Assembly: GCA_028285035.1 (NCBI GenBank)
Contig: JANQQF010000117.1
Location: forward strand, 37,828 to 101,827
Length of the DNA stretch: 64,000 bases
Origin: Phycisphaerae bacterium
GTDB taxonomy: Bacteria > Chloroflexota > Anaerolineae > 4572-78 > J111
Reading direction: 5' to 3'
The translations under genes were made by a program, and so were the position numbers. Below the pieces are notes generated by a model. That model was given only the letters and a program-made list of their open reading frames with translations. It searched no databases and was not told the DNA's origin. Position 1 is the first letter of the stretch; every line of letters starts with the position of its first letter. Shown in pieces: positions 56,301 to 64,000 of the stretch.

Positions 56301-59300
56301 ACCACACTGGGGCCAATGTTAGCGGTAATCAGCCTGCGACGGTGAATGGTAATACGTGGCAAGCCACGCAACCCTTCCTGACCAGCCCCTATGGCCTGTA
56401 CACGACGACCGTCCGTGCGGCCGATCGGGTGGGCAATACCAGCACGGCTAGCGGTGTGATCAAGCTGGATGGTCTGCCGCCCTACGCTGATGTGACCGAG
56501 GCGGCAAACTATCTTGCTAACGCCTCGGGTAAAACGATTACTGGGGTGGCCAGCGATGTGCCTTATCCGAGCAGCGGCCGTACGCTCCACCTGCACTTTG
56601 AAAGTGGCAGTGGCCTGTGGGTCGATGGTTCGGATACGGGCTTTGTGATGCAATGTAGTAGCCCGAATTGTCCCACCACCGGGGTTACGGGCAAGCGGGG
56701 CAACGCCATTACCTTTGATGGGGTCAATGATCAACTCGCCTTTACCACGGTCGCACCGGTGACGACGACCACGACGGCTGAACAGCTGGGCCTGAGTGGC
56801 GGTAGCTTCACCGCGATGAGTTGGGTCAAGGCCGATAGTTGGAGTGGTGACCAGGCGATTTTGGGCAGCGGCCCCAACTCGGCCAGCGATGATTTCTACT
56901 TGGGCTTGCGAAATGGTCAGCCCCTTCTCAGTCACGACAGCGATACGACGGTTATGAGCGGCGCGATCCCCACCAGTGAGTGGGTCCACGTGGCGTGGCG
57001 CTTTGATGCGGCTAGTGGTGAGCGGGCCTTCTTTGTCAACGGTACGTTAGGCTTCACTTCCACTGGGCACAGCGTCTTTAGCGCTACCAACACCATTCAG
57101 GTGGGCCAAATGAAGGGGAGCAATGCTTTTGCTGGCTCACTGGATGAATTGGTGATCTATGCTCAACCACTGACAGATGAAACAATTTACGACATTGCTA
57201 ATCCACTGGATGTAGGGATTAGTAGCGTAGAACTGCGTATCCGATCTTACGCTAATCGTGATATCGGGCAGTTTGAGGGCAATTGGAATAGCGTCGCTTT
57301 GAACAGTAACAATGCCCTGTACACTACCTGGGATTATACCTTACCGAATTTGGCGAAAGGTACCTACAAGATTGATCTGCGAGTAACTGATGGCGTGGGT
57401 AATAGCAACTTCGTCGATGGGGCCTGGGATATGGCTGTGGTCAGCCCGGATGTTGTGGTCAGTAAGCAAAGTGATGTGACCCTGGCTCAGACAAGTGCTA
57501 CCATCAGCTACACCATCAGTTACACCAATGCCAGTCTGGCCCCGGCTACTGGCGTGATCATCAACGAGGTTGTCCCGGTAGATACAACCTTTGACCCCAC
57601 CTTGAGCCATCCAAACTGGAGCTGTTTGCCAGATGCTTCGGCGGGGAGCACCTGTACCTTTGCCGTGGGCAATATGGCAGCCGGTGCGAGCGATGTTCTC
57701 AGTTTCACCGTGACGGTGACTGACAGTTGGTCTGCTGGAACGGCCAGTATTGCCAACACGGTGACGATTGCCACGGATGGTGTTGATGGGACGCCCACGA
57801 ACAATACGTACAATCACCAGATTCCGATTGATGGTGGGGTTGATCTGATTGTCTCGATCGTTGATGATGGGACCGCCTTCCAATATGATCCCTCAGGCAA
57901 TGCGCCCCCGATGATCTACACCATCAGCTACACCAACAGCGGTACTCAACCCGCCCAGCCGGGGCTGAGGATCGAATGGAGTGCGGGCGGTACTGTGGGG
58001 CCAGCTGGCGTGTCGGGCTGGAGCTGTAATAAGGAGCGCAATAGTTATGGGAGATTGGATCTTTGTACCAGACCCCTTAATACGCTGGACATTGGCCAAA
58101 GTGGTGTGGTCACCTTCCCGCTAAAGACCAGCTTCTTCATTCGCAGTGACCAGTTGGTGACGACGACGGTGGCGATTGAGGACCTAGCTGGGGCAACCGA
58201 GGTCATCACGGCTAACAACCGCGCCACTGAAGTGACGCCCATTGACATCCAGTATGCCTTGTTAGCCGATCAAACCAATCTGATCGTGCAGGAAGGACAA
58301 ACGATTACCAATGGGGCTCAACTCCTAAACCCGACAGGGCAGCCTGAAGAATTTGCTGCTTGGCCAAGCACGGGTGAGTTTGTCCGCCGTACCTTCACGG
58401 AGCTGACCTGGCAATGGGTCTACACCACCACGGATGGGCCAGACGAGACCCAGCCCGTGACTTGGAATGTTTTTGTCGGCGATGGCGGTGCATTTCTGAA
58501 TACGGTCATTTCGATGACGGTACAGAATGTGGCTCCGACGGTGGCGATTACAGGTAACGATACGGTCGCTAGTGGCACGCCGTACAACCTCAGCTTGGGG
58601 TCGGTAGTTGACCCTGGTAACGATACAGTGACGGCCTGTAGCCTCGATTGGGGCGATAGTAGTCCCAACGTGGACTGCTTGAGCAGTCTGGGCGGCGGCT
58701 CGTTGTCACATACTTATGGCTCAAGCTTTGGCCAGCCTACGATTACGGTCAATCTGACTGATGAGGATGGGACCCACGTGGCGGCCTCCAAAACGATCAC
58801 GATTACCGGGCTGAATGTCAACCTAACTGTTAATCAGCCGAGCGTGACCGTCTATGAGAGTCAGACGGCGACAAATAGCGGGACCTACAGTCCGGCTGAT
58901 GCGAGCCTAGCTTGGCTGGCGTCGGAAGGCACGATATCGAACACCAATGGCATCTGGACCTGGAGCCTACCCCCGGGCAGCGCTGAAGGGACACGACCCG
59001 TTACCATCACCGCAGGCAGTCAGACTGTCAACTTCAACGTAACGGTCAACGGTGACGGCGTCGCTAGCAACATCGAAGTCGGCGCGCCCAACAGCGGCGA
59101 CGGCAACAACGATGGCATGCTGGATCAAGCCCAGATGAATGTGGCTTCGCTGCCCAGCCCGTTGACAAATGCGTATGTCACGCTGGTGGCCAGTCCGGGG
59201 ATGACGTTAACAAATGTCAGTCTGACGGCAACGCCGTCGGCTGGAAACGGCAGCCAGCCAGCCGGGATGCAGTTCCCGTTAGGCTATCTGGACTTTGACC

Positions 59301-62300
59301 TGACCGGAATGGGGACCGGTGGCAACGCCAATGTCACCCTGCTGATCAGTGGTACCACCAATATCAATAGTTATGCTCAGTACGATGCCACCAATGGCTG
59401 GACCACCTTCCTGTATGACAACCCAACCCAGACTGGGGCTGAGATCGTCTCGAACCAGCGGGTTATCCTCTACTTCCTGGATGGTAGTCGAGGGGATGGT
59501 GACGGAAGTGCTAACGGCACGGTCGCTAATCTGGGTGGCCCGGTCAGCCAGCAGCAGCCAAAAACCCTGACGATCAATGTCTCCGGCAGTGGCTCGGTTT
59601 CACCAGCGGCGGGTGATTATACTCAGGACAGCGTGCTAACGATGCAGGCCACAGCTGATCCCGGCTGGCGGTTTGATAGCTGGAGTGGGGCACTCAGTGG
59701 TAGTACGATCAGCCAAAGCCTAACGATGAACCAGGACAAGAGCGTCACCGCCATCTTCATTCAGGAAAATTACACCCTGGTTGATCAAGTGGTGGGTCAG
59801 GGCAGTATCAGTATTAGCCCGGATCAGAATAGTTATGTCTATGGTGACGTCGTCACCGTGACCGCCACAGCCAATCTGGGTTGGCGTTTTAGCGGCTGGA
59901 GCGGTGATCTGAGTGGTAGCACAGCTAACCGAATGTTGACCATCGATGGCAACAAATCCATTACGGCCACCTTCACCAAAGAGACGTATACGGTCAGTAC
60001 GAATGTAAATGGTAACGGTCGTATCGCCGTGACCCCAGATCAGAATAACTACGACTACAACCAGCCAATCACGGTGCAGGCGTTGCCTGAGCCCGGCTAC
60101 ACCTTCCAAGGCTGGAGCGGTGATCTGAGCGGCAATGCGTCGTTTGAAAATCTAAAAATCGATGGCAATAAATCGATCACGGCCCTGTTCGCCACCGCCG
60201 CCTACAGTGTGGAGACCTCAGCGCTGGGGAGTGGCAACATTGCTTTGACCCCAGCAAAAAGTAGCTACAGCTATGGGGAGGTCGTCACCGCCACGGCAAC
60301 CGCAGATCCTGGCTGGTCGTTCAATCAGTGGGTGGTGGGCTTGAGCGGAATGACCGCCACCCAGAGCTTCACTGTCACGGGTGATACCACCCTGTTGGGG
60401 CAGTTCACGGCCAATGAATATACGTTGATTGCGGGTTGGAGCGGTAATGGCGGGGTCAGTGTGAATCCTAATCAGGGTACGTTTGGCTATGGGCAGGTAG
60501 CTACGGTTACGGCTCAAGCCGATCCCAATTGGATATTCAATGGCTGGAGTGGAGACATCAGTAGTAATCAGCTGTCAACCCCAGTGACGATCACGGGCAA
60601 TACCAACGTTACAGCCAATTTTATCCCAGTAACCTATACCCTGACTGTGGCAAAAGATGGAACGGGTCAAGGGAAGGTGACAACGGTTGGGGCTGTGATT
60701 GATTGTGGCAGCGACTGTAGTGAGAGCCTCGATTATGGCACAGTCATCAGCCTGACCGCTGTACCGGAACCGGGCAACACCTTTATCGGTTGGCGTGGTG
60801 AGGCGGGTCAGAGCAGTGACAATCCATTCACCGTGACAGTGACGAGTGATACCGTGGTGACGGCCACCTTCAGAGGGGCACCGGTCAATGATAAGCCGGA
60901 CTTGGCGACGATTAGCGACCAAACGGTGGATGAAGGGCAATTGGTGACCTTCACCGCCACGGCCACCGATACCGACGTGCCGACGCAGACGCTCACTTAC
61001 AGCCTGAGCAACGGACCAAGTGGGGCGGTCATCGGCAACAACAGTGGCCTCTTCAGTTGGCTTACCGATGAAACAGATGGTCCAGGGAGCTACACCACAA
61101 CGGTCGTGGTCTCTGACGGCGTGATCTCGGACAGTCAGGTGGTTAGCCTCACGGTCAATGAAGTCAACCAAGCGCCGGTCTTGACGGCGATCAGTAATCA
61201 ATCAACGGTTGAAGGAAATACAATCAGCTTCACGGCAGTGGCAACCGATACGGATGTGCCGACGCAAACGCTTACCTACAGCTTGAGTGGCGAACCGGCT
61301 GGAGCGACGATCAACAGCAACAGTGGGGCCTTCAACTGGGTGACGAACAACGTTGGGGTGTTTACGCCGAATATCCAAGTCTCGGACGGGGTGATCACCA
61401 CCAGCCAAACCGTGACCTTGACGGTGACAGCAAGTAATGTTGCGCCTGTGCTTGGGGCAATTGGCAATCAAACGGTGGATGAGGGAGCCACAATCAGCTT
61501 CACGGCAGTGGCGACCGACACGGATATGCCGACCCAGATGCTGACCTACAGTCTCAGCGACGAACCAAGTGGAGCCACGATCAACAGCAGTAGTGGGGCC
61601 TTCAGTTGGAGTACGACCGAAGCAGATGGCCCAAGCGTGTACACGCCAACAATCATTGTGTCGGATGGGGTGATCAGCGACAGTGAAACGATCAACATCA
61701 CGGTCAATGAAGTCAATGTGGCTCCCGTGTTGGCGGCTATCGGTGATCAAACAGTTACAGAAGGGAATACAGTCAGTTTCACAGCTGTGGCGACAGATAC
61801 GGACATACCGAGCCAGACGCTGAGCTACAGTCTGAGTGGCGAACCGGCTGGAGCGATGATCGATAGTTACAGTGGTGTCTTCAGTTGGCTCACTGATGAG
61901 AATGACGGCCCAGGTGTGTACAGTGCCACGATCATCGTGTCGGATGATGTATTGACGGATAGTCAAACGATCCAGATTACGGTGAATGAAGAAACCACGG
62001 CGCCTGTGCTTGATCCGATTGGGCCGCAAACGATCACTGAAACGCAGGCCCTAACGTTCACCGCGAACGCAGTTGATCCAGACAATGATGCCCTGACCTA
62101 TGGCCTGTACAACGCTTCGAGTGGAATGAGGATTGACAGCAGTACCGGCGAATTCAGTTGGACCCCGACAGAAGCCCAAGGACCCGCGGCCTACTTCTTC
62201 AGCGTGATGGTGACCGACACCACAGGCTTGACAGATACAACCGTGGCAATGGTCAACGTGACAGAATTGAACCAAGCCCCTGTACTGGATGCAATTGCGG

Positions 62301-64000
62301 CGCAAACGCTGCCAAAAACACAACCGTTCAGTCTAACGGTCGTGGCGACGGATGCTGATTATCCAGCCAATGGCTTGAGCTACACGATGCTCAATGCTCC
62401 GACGGGTGCAACACTCGATGAAACCAGCGGGCTGTTTAGCTGGACCCCGGACGATACGCAAGGGCCAGCCGTGTACACGATTACGTTTGTCGTCACGGAT
62501 GATGGGACGCCCGTGCTGAGCGATACCCAGGATGTGATCTTCACAGTGACAAACAACCCAGGGGTCTTGATCACTGAAAGTGATGGCTCAACCGATGTGG
62601 CCTTTGGTGGGTACGACACCTATGAGATGGTGTTGATCACCCAACCGACGGATACGGTGACGGTAACAATGAGTACCGACGGTCAGGTTGAAACGATCCC
62701 GACCCGTCTAATCTTCACCCCAGATAATTGGGATGAACCGCAGATGGTGACGACCAATGCAATGGATGACATCATCTACGAAGGACCACACACCGGCCTC
62801 ATCAGCCACAATGTGAGCAGTGCAGACTTAGGCTATGACGGTATTGGCATTGCCAGTGTAACTGTCAACATTGCCGACGATACCGAAGATTTACCGGTGA
62901 TTAGCATTGGGGATGTGATGGTTGATGAAAATGTGGGAACGGCGACCGTGCCCGTGACTCTGACCGGTGAGAGTGTCTTCGCCACCGAGGTCAGCTTCAC
63001 GGTGAGTGATGGCACCGCCTTGGGCAGTGGGGTGGATTATGATGCGACCAATGGCACCCTGACTTGGGCAGCCAATACCTCGGGCACCCAAACCATCAGT
63101 CTCACGATCGTGGATGACTCGCTTGAAGAGCCAGCAGAAACGATCAATGTTGCCCTGACGAATGTGGTGAGTGGGACAATTGGCGATGGTAATGGCGTGG
63201 TCACGATCAAGGCCAATGATGAGCTTGTGCCAGAACCGCTGTTGTCGATTACCAAAGATGTGATAACTGAGAACGATCCAGTGAAACCAGGTGATATGAT
63301 TACCTACACGATCGTGGTCCTCAATAGCGGTCAGGGTGTGGCCGAGGATGTGACCGTGCAAGACACCTTGCCGGCCTATCTCAGTGGGGCGGATCTGGAC
63401 CAAACTGTGACGGTTTCAGCCAATGAAGAAATCGCCTTTACAGTCGTTGGAACCGTCGACAGTAACATACCGGTGGGTCTGACCACGATCACCAACACAG
63501 CCAGCTTCAGCCACAGCCTCAGCGATGGCCAAGCGACGGCCACCATCGTGGTCAGCAAGACCGTCGAGCCAGAGCCGAGTAATCTGCTCTATCTGAGTGC
63601 CCGCCGCAATGGTTCGGTTGATGGCCTGAGCTATGCCGATGAGGACATTCTGGTCTACGATCCGGATGCCGATACCTGGGCCAAGTTGTTTGATGGCTCC
63701 GATGTGGGCTATCGTGGCGCTGACATTGATGCCTTTACCATCCTTGAGGATGGCAGCCTCTTGCTCAGTGCAGATCGCAACCGCAATCTACCGGATGTGG
63801 GTCGGGTCGATGACTCAGACATCGTCCGCTTCATTCCAACCTCACTGGGTGAGAATACGGTCGGTACGTTCGAGTGGTACTTTGATGCCTCAGATGTACG
63901 CCTGACCCGAGGGGGTGAGGATGTGGACGCAATCTCGGTCACCAGCGAGGGTAAGCTATTGATCAGTACCATTGGTAGCTTCAGAGTAGCGGGCATTGGG
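47372..64000 (+). CDS. Giant multidomain surface protein (5' 16.6 kb; continues past the right edge)
   Basis: An ATG with GAGGAG 8 bases upstream opens a frame that stays open for 5543 codons to the edge. Domains in order: signal/TM (about 8-32), an unknown domain, TM hairpin (323-370), TSP3/EF-hand-like Ca repeats (about 457-573 and 1577-1730; e.g. DSDSDGISD), an internal hydrophobic pair (about 1247-1334), five LamG-like domains (about 1844-3270) with Ig-like ones between, DUF11 (3357-3624), PKD (3717-3810), six InlB-B-like repeats (4064-4503), six cadherin-like repeats (4503-5066), Calx-beta (5173-5287), DUF11, then a propeller-like end. Such proteins bind Ca and carbohydrates at the surface. 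Role here unknown; adhesion is likely. No frameshift was found in the frame checks made. Confidence 0.88.
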   Translation, partial: MKAMKRNSVKIYVALAIAGLVILNLWPTLVAAMPLTARHNLERAWRLTADVGQYSYQSTVVQTDHPTLTLGNVGRTARSEQFTIEGQLDRPADLMTMNIGAANQTPLEVKVEQGQSYGRMRGVEGMDEWTEVETGSDLFAPGGDPLGFLNVVENVQQVGHNTSSINTESEFFPAEMLPVTLTDSMTRYQFDVSGPKYAQHMRASLEEMLRERGELPARMSLQTPQQYLDLTGQGEIWISDNGLPLRQIIRLEFPPEPGADVWIEAEIITNFSNWEEPGLTYAFLQAIPRLIDDPSLLTNDPLSLVPTLHSPLARLQPDDLQAFGVLLGLGLLLIALGVMAVTHRRSPKFYAGLSISMIIMMLVTPLLQSHQTHAAATRFYARQAEAEQQHAETTAQTEAAAPTFNPNQNPLAKDSPPANPLPEGEGITASPPKGGIEGGLIPAHIPLLQGSPCTITATSDCDGDGLTDNVEIYELGTRIDLIDSDSDGISDKTEVAPFRVNGQTWYLDPLNADSNGDGLTDGAECLGRTDVVTTTLLTPLEATCTDTDTDGIPDVHDFDDDGDGVPDSSDTAHLDSQTVLSQTFNLNISGATANKNLFVDFQIRPTDERHLWWTNSALNWPDRDTSGQIMRNTPDTLAPDGDMIMMPMLEIVIPYSAANPAGGLPISGTTTITATTPISTWIDTDVVSKYNMTVMGGANGERVAYLPLNVVTDSNGGMPIAWQARMPYKLASGVSNWGAAHQVKMIWLISGQTDRCDTGCSDPTNWTSQSTVLQTYYDDFVVTGIQVQEHHGAEALMVRQDNRTGHYEPELWHLADTMQYTYLDAQTVSGNRLRLNDISSTYGSWGLSGLSFNYIGGLTDDAALLEATTGDAVPAFLRSGGNPADGTVASVLLLGEETRRTRTMGDVDLSINNSNIIDRFSFANNTFTVDLGSASLQTDAAMRIQPYKFSTGTGWATESIETFLPALKTRLETVFTPIVMTNLLAGDTVTDPARAKDGAILLAINTYFGLSIPTVSVLVNDGTLISGQPLVNNNHQRPSEPVAATVQRLVTNLKTFFGIRNLNDLNIPTVDSSKSAGVAPSWSALAASRGAILESFGDVLQGNAISSEALALLEIANYPNTIDTTNLVDSSIYAIMDYVMRDFVSGTVVPFLSGQLPPESTGQRCSSITCIGSVSVVSGYYVVNTLRVNFRANYKRMEAFKPALQGIKASRENIAFYSKSNPLYLNQARENLVRNQAILKKAVTTQMKIFAWSGVAIQLVTSGATIAIVLATGQIDTDAPAFSRLVAEQISAVLTEVLLAVLYLYALSTGNFILLTVLAIIAVIDTIIAVVCEFTGANRNETVARWICGGITGAITQGLAYVINDTTPLVDLTRDDRLQMVINTPVIGNESGLDGVIVGNSVTFSGDITNTLYMDDPNWIGYSYGWQWSDNNLDDATFAYKFQPSQQNIPLELRQVNWDSVPGKRPYSISANDARFRKQFTIQPLTYNLTTPGINQGADFQFSEGFAVRQQNCWLIPVPLPPFAVPTCWLSKFDSTSHNSMNNQFIFDVLPGTVDEFRTVVSVDRDGYRLAWDNQFPVLADADGDGLRSQARGGVDPDDSNPDTDADGLSDYFEMSVAGYDPLQADTDCDGLTDYWEAFYRTNPALADSDGDGLGDSDEFLHPNRLHPYENGQLANLNAPPCASNGAAYTGGWEIVYDFDHNGNPLSTWVNANPLDPDSDDDSLSDAQERIYAYNPNVASSLNVLRLDSQIQTDSGVMPFVSPGGTISYTAKITNELRIPYARGVLEAELPLDNRLRFQPTGVIAPGASVTVNGNLGVSEARLTRSGAVDMGLRAGAIIDDPTGRVLWLHLNEAAGSTTFIDDSFLDNNATCTGNSCPTANGTSLTFDGNDSLVVSDSDDLDLSQYTIALAVNPPVVSSSSQMLLAKTSINGQQQNYNLALTNGKVQFSTFNGCTTNGLNILETPVLPVNAWSHITATYDGSMKRLYVDGVQVASIAYSGTPCQNNHPVSIGAVNGGSLPFTGKLDEIEIFPIALTQGTILSRYAAPSVRIDMRNGITWGSNAVSCTGASCPTAGGNGATFDQSDYLSVTAPNLASNQFSFATWIKPQDRTTPMTNEVGTQYGYQQIHRDWQGVFGSTVYDNTETNWPFSKTIYPSLFVSNDGALRMMMANNSATCQVTTRDINVVQKDTWQHVAVIYNGSTFTFYINGEPTASALDVSNCLGVTPPNVATMYVGRPNNYGYAWLDRIYMSSVTESGGFGNTDGVIGINRNTDDSSGYIWALAMLLPETRDIKQTFLVRDTPEWLRVYEDDVISRFDWRSSYDASEDDNLLHLTNLKSSSYVGLKPYEIDYRVQDPFGEESAYGTFYFGVYNDYFDGELDDFRAYNYALSSDTISDIFNDSSVALDVPFDEAPGLTVFADDSGRFTSVSCSGNTCPTSGIPGRLNQAIEFDGVNDYLTIGSTASEVGFTQGSFSAMMWINPHSFRGTFNNGQVPLITVGNNYRLWLGRPGRMQVWRDSNAITVPEARSLFDDTNRWYHLAYTFERTSADYGIYRFYVNGALVHEQGYLAPIDGAIQIGRGSGTYYDGLMDDLTIVRRTLSQEEVEAHMTRSPAVNLHLDEDLSLTSFTDDSQNRYTATCTNCPQAGDKGQIREAVTFDGSDLLTLAGTANIIELTDFSLGLWVKPTKTLSATQWLMLRSDNNQRNANFRLSLPNNSLNVRFDRQSFCSDNDTNWHTVDATNPLLEDQWNHVVATHDSVKGEMRIYINGSPAGTTSSIGSNVCTQPRYPIKLGQGFYGGMDEVSITEAVLSGGAVRDTYNYQASWFDVINSHTIFVDAEPPTVDLTLTPSHLSTAQTVLYIGAQDASSPITKVEYRINNGAWQDASPSIPDGSNSQGWLFSFQQAAGSHTIEARATDTVGNVSNIASAVVQVDGQGPTLTLNTTNNPVRGLTSQPFNGTVSDSGSGVDDNNITLTTVDHTGANVSGNQPATVNGNTWQATQPFLTSPYGLYTTTVRAADRVGNTSTASGVIKLDGLPPYADVTEAANYLANASGKTITGVASDVPYPSSGRTLHLHFESGSGLWVDGSDTGFVMQCSSPNCPTTGVTGKRGNAITFDGVNDQLAFTTVAPVTTTTTAEQLGLSGGSFTAMSWVKADSWSGDQAILGSGPNSASDDFYLGLRNGQPLLSHDSDTTVMSGAIPTSEWVHVAWRFDAASGERAFFVNGTLGFTSTGHSVFSATNTIQVGQMKGSNAFAGSLDELVIYAQPLTDETIYDIANPLDVGISSVELRIRSYANRDIGQFEGNWNSVALNSNNALYTTWDYTLPNLAKGTYKIDLRVTDGVGNSNFVDGAWDMAVVSPDVVVSKQSDVTLAQTSATISYTISYTNASLAPATGVIINEVVPVDTTFDPTLSHPNWSCLPDASAGSTCTFAVGNMAAGASDVLSFTVTVTDSWSAGTASIANTVTIATDGVDGTPTNNTYNHQIPIDGGVDLIVSIVDDGTAFQYDPSGNAPPMIYTISYTNSGTQPAQPGLRIEWSAGGTVGPAGVSGWSCNKERNSYGRLDLCTRPLNTLDIGQSGVVTFPLKTSFFIRSDQLVTTTVAIEDLAGATEVITANNRATEVTPIDIQYALLADQTNLIVQEGQTITNGAQLLNPTGQPEEFAAWPSTGEFVRRTFTELTWQWVYTTTDGPDETQPVTWNVFVGDGGAFLNTVISMTVQNVAPTVAITGNDTVASGTPYNLSLGSVVDPGNDTVTACSLDWGDSSPNVDCLSSLGGGSLSHTYGSSFGQPTITVNLTDEDGTHVAASKTITITGLNVNLTVNQPSVTVYESQTATNSGTYSPADASLAWLASEGTISNTNGIWTWSLPPGSAEGTRPVTITAGSQTVNFNVTVNGDGVASNIEVGAPNSGDGNNDGMLDQAQMNVASLPSPLTNAYVTLVASPGMTLTNVSLTATPSAGNGSQPAGMQFPLGYLDFDLTGMGTGGNANVTLLISGTTNINSYAQYDATNGWTTFLYDNPTQTGAEIVSNQRVILYFLDGSRGDGDGSANGTVANLGGPVSQQQPKTLTINVSGSGSVSPAAGDYTQDSVLTMQATADPGWRFDSWSGALSGSTISQSLTMNQDKSVTAIFIQENYTLVDQVVGQGSISISPDQNSYVYGDVVTVTATANLGWRFSGWSGDLSGSTANRMLTIDGNKSITATFTKETYTVSTNVNGNGRIAVTPDQNNYDYNQPITVQALPEPGYTFQGWSGDLSGNASFENLKIDGNKSITALFATAAYSVETSALGSGNIALTPAKSSYSYGEVVTATATADPGWSFNQWVVGLSGMTATQSFTVTGDTTLLGQFTANEYTLIAGWSGNGGVSVNPNQGTFGYGQVATVTAQADPNWIFNGWSGDISSNQLSTPVTITGNTNVTANFIPVTYTLTVAKDGTGQGKVTTVGAVIDCGSDCSESLDYGTVISLTAVPEPGNTFIGWRGEAGQSSDNPFTVTVTSDTVVTATFRGAPVNDKPDLATISDQTVDEGQLVTFTATATDTDVPTQTLTYSLSNGPSGAVIGNNSGLFSWLTDETDGPGSYTTTVVVSDGVISDSQVVSLTVNEVNQAPVLTAISNQSTVEGNTISFTAVATDTDVPTQTLTYSLSGEPAGATINSNSGAFNWVTNNVGVFTPNIQVSDGVITTSQTVTLTVTASNVAPVLGAIGNQTVDEGATISFTAVATDTDMPTQMLTYSLSDEPSGATINSSSGAFSWSTTEADGPSVYTPTIIVSDGVISDSETINITVNEVNVAPVLAAIGDQTVTEGNTVSFTAVATDTDIPSQTLSYSLSGEPAGAMIDSYSGVFSWLTDENDGPGVYSATIIVSDDVLTDSQTIQITVNEETTAPVLDPIGPQTITETQALTFTANAVDPDNDALTYGLYNASSGMRIDSSTGEFSWTPTEAQGPAAYFFSVMVTDTTGLTDTTVAMVNVTELNQAPVLDAIAAQTLPKTQPFSLTVVATDADYPANGLSYTMLNAPTGATLDETSGLFSWTPDDTQGPAVYTITFVVTDDGTPVLSDTQDVIFTVTNNPGVLITESDGSTDVAFGGYDTYEMVLITQPTDTVTVTMSTDGQVETIPTRLIFTPDNWDEPQMVTTNAMDDIIYEGPHTGLISHNVSSADLGYDGIGIASVTVNIADDTEDLPVISIGDVMVDENVGTATVPVTLTGESVFATEVSFTVSDGTALGSGVDYDATNGTLTWAANTSGTQTISLTIVDDSLEEPAETINVALTNVVSGTIGDGNGVVTIKANDELVPEPLLSITKDVITENDPVKPGDMITYTIVVLNSGQGVAEDVTVQDTLPAYLSGADLDQTVTVSANEEIAFTVVGTVDSNIPVGLTTITNTASFSHSLSDGQATATIVVSKTVEPEPSNLLYLSARRNGSVDGLSYADEDILVYDPDADTWAKLFDGSDVGYRGADIDAFTILEDGSLLLSADRNRNLPDVGRVDDSDIVRFIPTSLGENTVGTFEWYFDASDVRLTRGGEDVDAISVTSEGKLLISTIGSFRVAGIG
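48613..48690. repeat. GC-rich palindromic dispersed repeat inserted in frame
   Basis: Within the giant gene, CCCTCCC-AGAGGGAGAGGG is followed by C7-AAA-G7 (48660-48676), an ATTGA stretch and G7. This mix of C- and G-runs forms strong hairpins and has nothing to do with the flanking protein (it encodes a low-complexity PPANPLPEGEG...PPKGGIEGG stretch). Similar 'CCCCC-TTTGGGGG' repeats are dispersed in some bacterial genomes. The frame stays open. Confidence 0.6.
52900..57180 (+). repeat. LamG-type domain array in the giant gene
   Basis: Five concanavalin-like (LamG) modules, about 600 bp each, at about 52900-53500, 53510-54110, 54590-55190, 55190-55790 and 56580-57180. Each has the strand 'ITFDGVNDxL', 'TAMxWVK', 'WxHVAxxxD', 'FYxNGxL' and 'IGxxxGxxxF'. 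The protein repeat is clear; the DNA copies have diverged. Ig-like modules lie between the fourth and fifth. Confidence 0.75.
59560..62570 (+). repeat. InlB-B-like and cadherin-like repeat arrays in the giant gene
   Basis: From about 59560 to 60880 six units of about 200 bp carry the motif 'FxGWSGDLSG' (Divergent InlB B-repeat type, PF18998). From about 60880 to 62570 six cadherin-like units of about 270 bp begin 'APVLxAIxxQTV' and contain 'ATDTDxPxQTLTYSLS'. The DNA copies here are close in sequence, so recombination between them is possible. Confidence 0.75.

Noticed and set aside
55742..56989. Long minus-strand frame (415 codons) and similar ones at 61202-62029 and 60575-61201
   Set aside because: They lie antisense to the giant gene in its higher-GC repeats. 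The translations are Arg/His/Ile-rich low-quality sequence with no domain, and they arise from the codon bias of the sense strand.
60880..62570. Regularly spaced repeats that could suggest a CRISPR array
   Set aside because: Units of about 270 bp encode cadherin-like domains in frame; there are no short repeats with unique spacers.
1..64000. tRNA, rRNA, tRNA-Sec or mobile element genes
   Set aside because: None was recognised by eye on either strand; a covariance-model search was not possible.

Overview
The window looks like a chromosome segment of a Chloroflexota bacterium, most likely Anaerolineae or a related class. This is inferred from gene content only. The main clues are two very long BTAD-type (SARP-like) regulators with NB-ARC ATPase cores, one ending in 14 WD40 repeats; tiny 67-residue proteins divergent from them; a delta-60-repeat secreted protein ending in a Pro/Thr-rich linker plus a short hydrophobic C-terminal motif; and an enormous Ca-binding/LamG/cadherin-like surface protein. 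No rRNA, tRNA, CRISPR array, transposase or phage gene was seen. The left half is visibly AT-rich; the giant gene on the right is visibly richer in GC.

Region 1 (1-18012, minus strand) is one long exopolysaccharide operon read right to left: a Wzz-like chain-length protein fused to a degenerate GGDEF domain, a tandem BcsB-like periplasmic protein, a Wzx flippase, a Wzy polymerase, a glycosyltransferase, a GHL10 lipoprotein, two more glycosyltransferases, a polysaccharide deacetylase, a GDP-mannose-dehydrogenase-like enzyme and two FemAB/GNAT-fold proteins (the last runs off the left edge). Gaps are mostly short and some genes overlap. A sigma70-like promoter with an extended -10 precedes the operon at 18148-18176 and faces a divergent promoter with the same -10.

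Region 2 (18350-26885, mainly plus strand) holds a coiled-coil protein gene followed 3 bases later by selB, then a Gfo/Idh/MocA oxidoreductase. Facing it on the minus strand are a left-handed beta-helix N-acetyltransferase and an undecaprenyl-phosphate sugar phosphotransferase, so the sugar genes continue past the main operon. Then come a Nudix hydrolase, a DUF2344/TIGR03936 protein and a membrane-anchored protein with an LPVSG motif.

Region 3 (26953-38247) is housekeeping and accessory: birA-hflX-small membrane protein (hflX appears to use an AUU start), a HIT hydrolase, an orphan NarL-type histidine kinase, an MmgE/PrpD protein, and a minus-strand group of a methyltransferase remnant, a delta-60 fragment, a full delta-60 protein, DUF4395 and thioredoxin.

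Region 4 (38424-64000) is the most unusual. Two BTAD/NB-ARC regulators converge (39041-42490 and 42499-46647). Upstream of each, in the opposite direction, lies a gene for a 67-residue protein, and the two small proteins resemble each other. An 11-bp-period tandem repeat, the spacing expected of SARP operators, lies upstream of the first regulator. Next to this symmetrical unit begins a gene of at least 16.6 kb (at least 5543 codons, open to the right edge) for a giant multidomain surface protein, with its own 12-nt repeat pair in the upstream region. A regulatory link between the unit and the giant gene is plausible but is inference.
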